64,000 bases of DNA, from the NCBI RefSeq assembly GCF_900177275.1, contig NZ_FXAG01000008.1, positions 62,001 through 126,000 on the forward strand, in the 5' to 3' direction. Each line of letters starts with the position of its first letter. Position 1 is the first letter of the stretch. Shown here piece by piece: positions 53,755-60,809 of this stretch. The translations under genes and the position numbers were made by a program. Source of the stretch: Pseudogulbenkiania subflava DSM 22618 (GTDB lineage Bacteria; Pseudomonadota; Gammaproteobacteria; Burkholderiales; Chromobacteriaceae). A model generated the notes under the pieces. The model did no database searches, was not told where the DNA came from, and saw only the letters and a list, made by a program, of their open reading frames with translations.

Positions 53755-54112
53755 GTCGCTGTAATAATGCCTAAAGATAGATTTCTTCTATGAAGGCGAG
53801 TGTACTGGCTTGCGGCGGGGCTTTCAATGAAAGTCGCACGCTCTGGCCGACGTGCTGCCGTCATGGATTTGTAATGCCCACGTGTTGTGATATTGTCATG
53901 CCCTCACGCCCCGCTGCCGGGGTTTTTTGCCGCCTGGAGTGTTGCAAAAAACCCAACAGATTAGGGGCTTAGAATATTGTGCGATGCAACAAACCGGTTG
54001 ACCGAAAGGCAGGCTTTGGTTAAAGTGTAATTGCTGCATCGCACAATGCGACAGAGGTACAGGGTTTGTTGCTGTTGTCGCTGGGTTACTTCCCAACTAT
54101 TCAGGAGTCATT
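53755..54112. promoter_or_regulatory. Phasin upstream region with 13-bp inverted repeat
   Basis: 358 bp, no gene supported. ATTGTGCGATGCA (53977-53989) and TGCATCGCACAAT (54035-54047) are exact inverted copies 45 bp apart, placed 66-136 bp upstream of the phasin start. TGC...GCA motifs of this kind are typical of PhaR operators on phasin promoters; assignment is an inference. Confidence 0.5.
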
Positions 54113-54661
54113 ATGTTTACTACTACTCAAGAACTGACCGCTCTTGGACAGGCGCAATTCGATAAAGCTGTACGCCTGTCTTCCCTCTTGCTGGGCAGCG
54201 CCGAGCGTTTCGCCGCTCTGCAGTTCGATCTGAGCCGCAAGGTGCTGGCCGAGAACGCCCAGCTGTTCAAGACCCTGGTCGACATCAAGGATCCGAAGGC
54301 TCTGGTCGAGCTGCCGGCAGGTCTGGCTCAGCCGGCCCTGGACAAGGCCTTCGTTGCTGCCCGCAGCGTGTACGACGCCGCGGTGACCACCCAGGGTGAA
54401 CTGACCGCCTTCGTCGAAGAGCAAGTTGCCGAGTCCAACAAGGCCGTGCTGTCCACCATCGACAAGCTGGCCAAGAACGCCCCGGCCGGTTCCGATGTTG
54501 CCGTCAGCGCGCTGAAGAACTTCGTGACCTCGTCCAACGCCGCCTTCGAAAGCGTGTCGCAGACCGCCAAGAAAGTCGGCACCGAACTGGCCGAAGCCGG
54601 TGTGCAGGCTGCAACCAAGTCCGCCAAGGTCGCTTCCGCTGCCGTTGCCAAGAAGGCCTGA
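54113..54661 (+). CDS. phaP: Phasin family protein
   Basis: 182 residues, nearly all helical, phasin-2 type (ELTALGQAQFDKAVRLSSLLLGSAERFAALQ). Coats polyhydroxyalkanoate granules. The Ala/Lys/Val-rich C-terminus (KSAKVASAAVAKKA) is usual. AGGAG precedes the start. Its terminator region is duplicated around a dispersed repeat. Confidence 0.93.
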   Translation: MFTTTQELTALGQAQFDKAVRLSSLLLGSAERFAALQFDLSRKVLAENAQLFKTLVDIKDPKALVELPAGLAQPALDKAFVAARSVYDAAVTTQGELTAFVEEQVAESNKAVLSTIDKLAKNAPAGSDVAVSALKNFVTSSNAAFESVSQTAKKVGTELAEAGVQAATKSAKVASAAVAKKA

Positions 54662-54685
54662 TCGGGCCGGCATCGAGCCGAAGCA

Positions 54686-54715
54686 AAAAAACCCGCCGCA
54701 AGGCGGGTTTTTTGA
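54686..54715 (+). terminator. Phasin terminator, left copy
   Basis: AAACCCGCC / GGCGGGTTT stem with CGCAA-type loop, preceded by A-run and followed by T6. Confidence 0.9.
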
Positions 54716-54853
54716 TTGTTGACAAACCCCTTTTGCGAAGCGGAAGGGGTTTGTCGTGTAAACAGGAAGGCTGCGGCTTCAATAACGTATCGGGAGCGGC
54801 CGGCTTTGCCGGGTCCGCTAGAGTCTCGACAGGATGCGTTGTCCGCCGCCTGG
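54716..54853 (-). repeat. Terminator-nested dispersed repeat, copy B
   Basis: About 138 bp in opposite orientation to copy A (35668-35807). It begins (in this strand) with the hairpin ACAAACCCCTTTTGC...GGAAGGGGTTTGT and contains CGGCTTTGCCGGGTCC. Bounded on both sides by nearly identical terminator hairpins. Confidence 0.8.
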
Positions 54854-54879
54854 AAACCCGCCGTAAGGCGGGTTTTTTT
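54854..54879. terminator. Phasin terminator, right copy
   Basis: AAACCCGCCGTAAGGCGGGTTT followed by T-run; differs from the left copy by one loop base. It overlaps by 2 nt the end of the next (minus-strand) gene. Confidence 0.85.
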
Positions 54880-55618
54880 ATGGGTGCGGCTGGCTGAGGG
54901 AGTCGAAGATGGCCTGCAGGGCGAGGCCTTGGCCCAGTGCCAGTTCGATCAGTTGGGCCAGGATCAGGGCATAGTGGCTTTGCTGGTAGGCCGGCAGGGC
55001 AAAGTGTGCCAGCAATTGCCAGGGATCGTGTGCGTCCTGCTGGGGCGGGTGCTGCGCCAGGTAGAGCTGGGACAGTTGCAACAGGTTGGTGGCCAGTTCT
55101 TTTTGCTGGCTGAAGAAATGGTTCCAGTCCGGTGGGCGCGGCGTTTCGCCGGGGGCGGTCCAGCCCGCCTGCAGCAGCAAGCCGAAGGCATAGCTCAGCG
55201 CCTCGAACACCGTTGCCACGAAATGGCCGCTGCCGGCGGGGCCGCAGTGCAGCCAGGCCCCCGGCAAGGGCGCCAGCGCATCCAGCACCGGCCTGGCGCC
55301 GTCCAGCGCCCGGTCCGAGCCGCCCACGAACAGGGCGAAGCCTTGCTGCACCCCGGGGGCTTGCCAGTTCGCCGCCACGTCGACGTAGCCCAGCCCGTGC
55401 TCCCGGCAGTTTCGCTCCCGGGTGGCACAGCTATCCGGAGTGGCGCGCTTCAGGTCCAGCAGCACGCCGCCGTACTGCAGCGCCTGCCCGTCGGCGGCAA
55501 AAGCGTGGGAAGCCGGCAGGGAGGGGAAGGGCTCAGCCGGCAAGCCGAACCCCTGCGCCGTCAGGCGGCGTCGAATCCATTCGAGGTAGGGCTCGTTACC
55601 GAGCGGGATGATTTGCAT
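54878..55618 (-). CDS. 6-phosphogluconate dehydrogenase-like protein lacking catalytic residues
   Basis: 246 residues. A 6PGDH-like core is recognisable: GFALFVGGSDRALDGARP then a GAWLHCGPAGSGHFVATV segment, compared with the family's cGp.GaGHFVKMVHNGIEY. The catalytic Lys of that motif is Ala, and the His, Asn and Glu that follow are Phe, Glu and Ser. The N-terminal GxGxxG nucleotide loop is also absent (it reads IIPLGNEPYLEW). It is therefore probably not a dehydrogenase. The start is ATG 55618. Identification is moderate because divergence is strong. Confidence 0.7.
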   Translation of the reverse strand: MQIIPLGNEPYLEWIRRRLTAQGFGLPAEPFPSLPASHAFAADGQALQYGGVLLDLKRATPDSCATRERNCREHGLGYVDVAANWQAPGVQQGFALFVGGSDRALDGARPVLDALAPLPGAWLHCGPAGSGHFVATVFEALSYAFGLLLQAGWTAPGETPRPPDWNHFFSQQKELATNLLQLSQLYLAQHPPQQDAHDPWQLLAHFALPAYQQSHYALILAQLIELALGQGLALQAIFDSLSQPHP

Positions 55619-56068
55619 GCTTCTCAATACGTCAGGGCGCGAAGTCGAGGGTCGGCGTCCGGCGCGAGATGAACCCGCCCAGTGCCCTGCCAGGTTGTGG
55701 CTCCTTGCCATCTTCGACGTGTTTCGCGATCAGTTGCCCATTATCCACGTAGGGCCGGGCCAGCGAAAGCGGCAGAGAGCTGGTGCGGAGCCCCTCCCAC
55801 TATAACTACCTCTTGCCGGAGAGAGAGGGGGCGGCGGTGAGTGCATCCTGTCTCACTTTAGCCGCGGCGACGGGAAGCGTGAGGTGTCGCCTGGCGCCGC
55901 TGCCGGCTGCGTGCGATGGGGGCGGTTCGGGGGGGGGGCTGCGCTAGCGGGGGTATCGTTGCCGACCGCGCTGTGGTGCCGGCGTCGCCGACACGTTGGC
56001 CGAAGCAGCCGGCGGAAACAAGAAAGCCGGCGATTCGCCGGCTTGCTTGTCGTTCATCAGGGGAGGAC
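55619..56068. other. Gene-free stretch upstream of the 6PGDH-like gene
   Basis: About 450 bp. I see a run of ten G (55929-55938), a CTTCGGCCAAC site on the minus strand (55995-56005) and the ppa terminator. No gene is supported. Confidence 0.6.
56023..56045 (-). terminator. Terminator of ppa
   Basis: AAGCCGGCGA / TCGCCGGCTT hairpin, followed on the minus strand by TCTTGTTTC. Confidence 0.75.
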
Positions 56069-56602
56069 TCAGCCTTCCTGCTTGTAACGCTCGATGCCTT
56101 CCACCAGTTCCTTGGTGGCATCTTCGCGCGTGCCCCAGCCCTGGATCTTCACCCACTTGCCCGGCTCCAGGTCCTTGTAGTGCTCGAAGAAGTGCACCAT
56201 CTGGTTGCGCAGCAGTTCCGGCAGGTCTTCCAGTTGCTGGATCGACTTGTACATCGGGCACAGTTTCTCGACCGGCACGGCCACCAGCTTGGCGTCCACG
56301 CCGCCGTCGTCTTCCATCTTGATCATGCCCAGAGCACGGCAGCGCACCAGCACGCCCGGCGGCAGCGGGAACGGGGTCACCACCAGCACGTCCACCGGAT
56401 CGCCGTCGCCGGCCAGCGTTTGCGGTACGAAACCGTAGTTGGCCGGGTAGAACATCGAGGTGCCCATGAAACGGTCAACGCAGATGGCGCCGGAGTCCTT
56501 GTCGAACTCGTACTTGATCGGGGCGCTGTTGGCGGAGATTTCGATCACCACGTTGATGTCGTTGGGCATGTCCTTGCCGGGGGCGATGCGGTCGAGATTC
56601 AT
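56069..56602 (-). CDS. ppa: Inorganic pyrophosphatase
   Basis: 177 residues, family I soluble type: EFDKDSGAICVDR, YPANYGFVPQTLAGDGDPVDVLV (metal-binding aspartates) and KDLEPGKWVK. Hydrolyses PPi in the cytoplasm. ATG 56602 has AAGGA 9 nt upstream; the frame extending to 56635 lacks such a site. Confidence 0.97.
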   Translation of the reverse strand: MNLDRIAPGKDMPNDINVVIEISANSAPIKYEFDKDSGAICVDRFMGTSMFYPANYGFVPQTLAGDGDPVDVLVVTPFPLPPGVLVRCRALGMIKMEDDGGVDAKLVAVPVEKLCPMYKSIQQLEDLPELLRNQMVHFFEHYKDLEPGKWVKIQGWGTREDATKELVEGIERYKQEG

Positions 56603-56736
56603 CTGAGAGGTCCTTTGGTTGAGCGTTGAACACATTTGCCGAATTATCCAGCGATTATAACAGCAAGCCGTCGTCGCTTGCGGGGCGCCAAGGTATAATC
56701 CAACGCTTCTTTTTGCTACAAGCGGGACGCCACACC

Positions 56737-57357
56737 ATGCTGGACAAGCTGATCATCGAATTCGACAAGGGGGTGCGTACCCTGTTTGCCCCGGCCGCCA
56801 GCGCCCGTCCGCACCCGGATGCCGGCATGCCCGAAGCCGAGATGAGCGAGCAGGAAAAGCGCCACGCGCTGGGCCTGATGCGCGTCAACCACTGTGGCGA
56901 GGTGTGCGCCCAGGCCCTGTACCAGGGGCAGGCGCTGACCGCACGCAACGAGGGCGCGCGCGAGGCGCTCAAGCATGCCGCCTTCGAGGAAGTGGAGCAC
57001 CTGGCCTGGACCGAGTGCCGCATCCGCGAGCTGGGCGGCCATCCCAGCGTGTTCAATCCGCTGTGGTATACCGGCTCGCTGGCCATCGGCGTAGCCGCCG
57101 GGCTGTTGGGCGACAAGTGGAACCTGGGCTTTCTGGAAGAGACCGAATACCAGGTCGAGGCGCACCTGAACGGCCACCTGAAAGACCTGCCGGAACAGGA
57201 CGAAAAGAGCCGCGCCATCGTCAAGCAGATGCGCGACGACGAAGTGCGCCACGCCGAAATGGCGCACGAGCACGGCGCCGCCAAGCTGCCCCTGCCGGTG
57301 CGCGGCCTGATGAAACTGACTTCCAAGGTGATGACCTCGGCGAGCTACCGTCTGTAA
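56737..57357 (+). CDS. coq7: 2-nonaprenyl-3-methyl-6-methoxy-1,4-benzoquinol hydroxylase (Coq7)
   Basis: 206 residues, di-iron hydroxylase of ubiquinone synthesis. Metal motifs: RVNHCGEVCAQALYQGQ (first Glu), EEVEHLAW, then DDEVRHAEMAHEHGA late. This is the Coq7 type found in betaproteobacteria and alphaproteobacteria in place of UbiF. The start is ATG 56737. With ubiX it is the second ubiquinone gene in the window. Confidence 0.95.
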   Translation: MLDKLIIEFDKGVRTLFAPAASARPHPDAGMPEAEMSEQEKRHALGLMRVNHCGEVCAQALYQGQALTARNEGAREALKHAAFEEVEHLAWTECRIRELGGHPSVFNPLWYTGSLAIGVAAGLLGDKWNLGFLEETEYQVEAHLNGHLKDLPEQDEKSRAIVKQMRDDEVRHAEMAHEHGAAKLPLPVRGLMKLTSKVMTSASYRL

Positions 57358-57375
57358 TGCCGTGGCGACGGCAAG

Positions 57376-57407
57376 GAAAAGCGGGCTGCCCTTGGGCAGC
57401 CCGTTTT
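57376..57407. terminator. Terminator after coq7
   Basis: AAAAGCGGGCTGCCC / GGGCAGCCCGTTTT stem with TT loop; usable in both directions between convergent genes. Confidence 0.9.
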
Positions 57408-57424
57408 GTTTGGTGCGGTGGCGT

Positions 57425-58837
57425 TCAGAAGAACAGCAGCGTCACCAGCAGGAACACCGGGATCAGGATGGCAACCGACCAGCCGATGTAGCCGAAGAAC
57501 GACGGCATCGCCACGCCGCGCTCCTCGGCGATGGCCTTGACCATGAAGTTGGGGGCGTTGCCGATGTAGCTGTTGGCGCCCATGAACACCGCGCCGGCCG
57601 AGATTGCGGTCAGCGTCGGTGCCAGCGTGGTCATCAGCTGGCCAGGATCGCCGCCGGCCAGGTTGAAGAACACCAGATAGGTCGGGGCGTTGTCGAGGAA
57701 GCTCGACAGGGCGCCGGTCAGCCAGAAGTAGGCCGGGTTGAGCGGCATGCCGTTGCCGTCGTTGACCATGGCCACCAGATTGCCGAAGGCCCCGGCCGAG
57801 CCGGCCTTGAGCATCGCCAGTACCGGGATCATGGTAACGAAGATGCCGGCGAACAGCTTGGCCACCTCCAGCATCGGCCCCCAATTGAAGGCGTTGGCGG
57901 CGCGGCAGCGACCCGGCGTCAGCGCCAGCGACAGCGCCGCGACCCCCAGCAGCAGCACGTCGCGCACCACGCTCTGCAGCTCGACCTCCAGGCCGCCAAC
58001 CGTCCAGTTGATGCCCGGCTTCCAGGTGCCGGATAACAACACCGCGCCGACGATCGCGCCCAGCAGCAACAGGTTGACGCTGCCTTCCAGGCGCAGCTTC
58101 GAATCCGGGGTCGGGTCTGCCAGCGGCGGCAGGTTTTCTTCCTTGTGGTAGTAGTGGCGGTCGAGCAGGTAGAACAGCATGAGCAGGATCACGCTGGCGA
58201 AGGTCATCAGCGGCAGCTGGTGCTGCAGGGTCCAGCCGAAGCTGACGCCCTTGAGGAAGCCCAGGAACAGCGGCGGGTCGCCCAGTGGCGTGAGCGAGCC
58301 GCCGATGTTGGCGACCAGGAAGATGAAAAACACCACAACGTGGGTTTTGTGGCGGCGGTTGTCGTTGGCGCGCAACAGCGGGCGGATCAGCAGCATCGAG
58401 GCGCCGGTGGTGCCGGTGAAGCTGGCCAGCACAGTGCCAATCCCGAGGAACGTGGTGTTCACCAGCGGCGAGCCGTGCAGGTTGCCGCGCAGGTAGATGC
58501 CGCCCGCCACGGTGAACAGCGCCACCAGCAGGATGATGAACGGCAGGTATTCCAGCAGCAGCGTGTGCAGCAGTTCATGACCGGTAGCGCCGCTACCGTG
58601 CTGCAGCGCGAACGGCACGATGAACAGCAGTGCCCAGCCGGTGGCGATCTTGCCGAAGTGGTGGTGCCACAGGCCCGGGGTCAGTAGCGGCAGGATGGCG
58701 ATCGATAGCAGCAGGCCGGCGAAAGGCAGGGCCCAGGCGGCGGTGAGTTCGGCGCCGTTGAGGCCGGCATGGGCAGCGAGCGGCAGCGCCCCCAGCAGCC
58801 AGGCCAGTGCCCCTCTGCGGGTGAGCAGTGAAAGCAT
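57425..58837 (-). CDS. Sodium:proton antiporter (NhaD-like, ion-transporter superfamily)
   Basis: 470 residues, about eleven helices. Contains TGTTGASMLLIRPLLRAN and GGSLTPLGDPPLFLGFLKG, the paired loop motifs of the NhaD/UIT branch, repeated later as LSSFLDNAPTYLVFFNL and MGANSYIGNAPNFMVKAI. Exports Na+ in exchange for H+ by family; not experimentally assignable. Confidence 0.9.
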   Translation of the reverse strand: MLSLLTRRGALAWLLGALPLAAHAGLNGAELTAAWALPFAGLLLSIAILPLLTPGLWHHHFGKIATGWALLFIVPFALQHGSGATGHELLHTLLLEYLPFIILLVALFTVAGGIYLRGNLHGSPLVNTTFLGIGTVLASFTGTTGASMLLIRPLLRANDNRRHKTHVVVFFIFLVANIGGSLTPLGDPPLFLGFLKGVSFGWTLQHQLPLMTFASVILLMLFYLLDRHYYHKEENLPPLADPTPDSKLRLEGSVNLLLLGAIVGAVLLSGTWKPGINWTVGGLEVELQSVVRDVLLLGVAALSLALTPGRCRAANAFNWGPMLEVAKLFAGIFVTMIPVLAMLKAGSAGAFGNLVAMVNDGNGMPLNPAYFWLTGALSSFLDNAPTYLVFFNLAGGDPGQLMTTLAPTLTAISAGAVFMGANSYIGNAPNFMVKAIAEERGVAMPSFFGYIGWSVAILIPVFLLVTLLFF

Positions 58838-59039
58838 GGATGAGCCCCTCGGTTTTTATCGGTGTTGTTCTGGCGACAAGGACGGCCAGTGTAGCAGGGC
58901 GAACGGCGGGCGTGACCAGCCAGCATGGCGTGGGCATGGCCTGAGAGGCTTGCTCGGAAGGAGTGGCGATGTCGCGTTAGCGGGGCTTGGCATGTGCCGG
59001 CGTGTTTGGCGGAGACAAGGAAGATCAGAAGCGGAAAAA

Positions 59040-59070
59040 CAAAAAGCACCAGCGAGGCTGGTGCTTTTTG
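59040..59070 (-). terminator. Terminator of the tRNA cluster
   Basis: AAAAAGCACCAGC / GCTGGTGCTTTTT stem with GAG loop, 9 bp beyond the last tRNA. Confidence 0.9.
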
Positions 59071-59078
59071 AAGAACCC

Positions 59079-59153
59079 TGGCGTCCCCACGGGGAATCGA
59101 ACCCCGGTTACCGCCGTGAAAGGGCGATGTCCTAACCGCTAGACGATGGAGAC
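59079..59153 (-). tRNA. tRNA-Glu (TTC), copy 2
   Basis: GTCTCCA acceptor with encoded CCA, D-arm TCGTCTAGCGG, anticodon loop CTTTCAC giving TTC, T-arm GGGGTTCGATTCCCC. Identical to 59239-59313. Confidence 0.97.
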
Positions 59154-59156
59154 AGC

Positions 59157-59233
59157 TGGCGCACCCGGAGCGATTCGAACGCCCGACCCTCTGGTTCGTA
59201 GCCAGATACTCTATCCAACTGAGCTACGGGTGC
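59157..59233 (-). tRNA. tRNA-Arg (ACG), copy 2
   Basis: GCACCCG acceptor with encoded CCA, anticodon loop CTACGAA giving ACG (wobble A becomes inosine), T-arm CGTTCGAATCG. Identical to 59319-59395. Confidence 0.97.
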
Positions 59234-59238
59234 GTTGT

Positions 59239-59313
59239 TGGCGTCCCCACGGGGAATCGAACCCCGGTTACCGCCGTGAAAGGGCGATGTCCTAACCGCT
59301 AGACGATGGAGAC
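59239..59313 (-). tRNA. tRNA-Glu (TTC), copy 1
   Basis: Identical to 59079-59153. Confidence 0.97.
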
Positions 59314-59318
59314 GTTGC

Positions 59319-59395
59319 TGGCGCACCCGGAGCGATTCGAACGCCCGACCCTCTGGTTCGTAGCCAGATACTCTATCCAACTGAGCTACGGGTGC
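59319..59395 (-). tRNA. tRNA-Arg (ACG), copy 1
   Basis: First gene of the cluster in transcription order (Arg-Glu-Arg-Glu). Identical to 59157-59233. Confidence 0.97.
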
Positions 59396-59471
59396 GCTGT
59401 TTCTCTTCTGACGCTGGCGTCTTTCGAGAGAGGCGGATTCTATAGAGGCTGATTTCGGCTGTCAAGCGTCG

Positions 59472-59501
59472 TTGGGCATTTTGTGTGCGAGCCAGTACAA
59501 T
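59472..59501 (+). promoter_or_regulatory. Putative sigma-70 promoter of umuC
   Basis: TTGGGC, 18-nt spacer, TACAAT, ending 31 bp before the umuC start. No LexA box (CTGT-N8-ACAG) is visible nearby. Confidence 0.4.
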
Positions 59502-59532
59502 GAACGCAGCCCCATGCCGCGCTGATTCCGCC

Positions 59533-60807
59533 ATGACCTCCTGTTTTGCGCAAGTCGATTGCAACAATTTCTACGCTGCCTGCGAGCGGGTATTCAACCC
59601 GGCGCTGGCTGGCCGGCCCGTGGTCGTGTTGTCCAACAACGACGGCTGCGTGGTGTCGCGTTCGGCCGAGGCCAAGCGGCTTGGCGTGCCGATGGGGGCT
59701 CCGTATTTCACACTCCAGGGGCAGCTGGAGCGGCAGGGGGTGGCGGTGTTTTCCTCCAACTACGCCTTGTACGGCGACCTCTCCAACCGCGCGATGCGGC
59801 TCCTGGCCGGCTACGCGCGGGCGCAAGAGGTCTATTCGATCGACGAGTGCTTCCTCGACCTGAGCGGCGAAGCCGAGCCGCTGAGGCTGGCGCGGCGCCT
59901 GCGCGACGCGCTGATGCAGGGACTCGGGCTGCCGGCCTGCGTCGGCCTTGGCCCGTCCAAGACCCTGGCCAAGCTCGCCAACCACCTGGCCAAGCAGGAG
60001 GCGGCCCTGGAAGGGGTGCTCGACCTGGGCTCGCTCGACGTAACGGCGCTGTTGCAGCGGCTGGAGCCGGTGGCGGTGGAGGAGGTGTGGGGCATCGGCC
60101 GTCGTCTCGGCGAGCGACTGCGCCTGGCGGGGATCGGCAACGCGCGGCAGTTGGCCGAAACCGAGCGCGACTGGCTGCAGCGGCGCTTCGGGCTGGTGAC
60201 GGCGCGCATCGCCGACGAACTGCGCGGCGTCTCCTGCCTGGCGCTGGAGTCGCTGCTGGAGCCCCGCCGCTCGGTGATGTCGACACGCTCGTTCGGGCGC
60301 AAGGTGACGGCGCTGGCCGAGTTGCAGGAGGCGGCGGCGATGCACGCCAGCCGGGTCGCCGAGCGTCTGCGCCGCCAGGGTTCGCTGGCGCATTTCCTGC
60401 GTGTGGGGATACGCTCCGGCGCACCGGGCTGGGCGCGCGGGGGCGATGCCAGCGAAACCGTGGCGCTGTTGCCGCCGTCCAACGATAGCCGGGTGTTGGC
60501 ACGCGCGGCGCAGCAGGCCGTGGCACGCTTGTGGCAGCGCGGCGTGCGTTATCACAAGGCCGGGGTGATGGCGTTCGAACTGGTCGACGCGGGACAGGTG
60601 CAGGCCGACCTCTTTGCCGGCGATCCGCTCGACGCCAAGAGTGCGCGTCTGATGCAGGCCATGGACGCCATCAACCAGCGCATGGGGCGCGGCACCGTGC
60701 GCTTGTTGGCCGAAGGCACGAAGCAGCCCTGGCGCATGAAACAAGACCATCTTTCTCCCTGTTACACCACCCGCTGGGACGATATCCCGGTGGTGAAAGC
60801 GAATTGA
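59533..60807 (+). CDS. umuC: Y-family DNA polymerase, UmuC-like
   Basis: 424 residues. FAQVDCNNFYAACERVF (first catalytic Asp near residue 7), SNNDGCVVSRSAEAKRLG, YSIDECFLDLSG (second Asp-Glu pair near 101), the HhH region VWGIGRRLGERL and the UmuC C-terminal little-finger/DUF4113 part with RWDDIPVVK end. Translesion synthesis polymerase. No umuD is adjacent, and the next gene, a nuclease, begins only 2 bp after its stop. Confidence 0.94.
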   Translation: MTSCFAQVDCNNFYAACERVFNPALAGRPVVVLSNNDGCVVSRSAEAKRLGVPMGAPYFTLQGQLERQGVAVFSSNYALYGDLSNRAMRLLAGYARAQEVYSIDECFLDLSGEAEPLRLARRLRDALMQGLGLPACVGLGPSKTLAKLANHLAKQEAALEGVLDLGSLDVTALLQRLEPVAVEEVWGIGRRLGERLRLAGIGNARQLAETERDWLQRRFGLVTARIADELRGVSCLALESLLEPRRSVMSTRSFGRKVTALAELQEAAAMHASRVAERLRRQGSLAHFLRVGIRSGAPGWARGGDASETVALLPPSNDSRVLARAAQQAVARLWQRGVRYHKAGVMAFELVDAGQVQADLFAGDPLDAKSARLMQAMDAINQRMGRGTVRLLAEGTKQPWRMKQDHLSPCYTTRWDDIPVVKAN

Positions 60808-60809
60808 GC

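Noticed and set aside
53790-54096. Two short open frames upstream of the phasin gene
   Set aside because: They overlap the inverted-repeat control region on both strands and lack ribosome sites and conserved character.
55929-55938. G10 tract as a phase-variable switch
   Set aside because: It lies in a gene-free region about 310 bp upstream of the 6PGDH-like gene, with no promoter elements or frame that its length would change.
59132-59380. Small open frame with repeated RVSGYEPEGRAFESLRVRQ-type peptide
   Set aside because: Direct translation of the tRNA-Arg and tRNA-Glu genes; a known kind of spurious protein.
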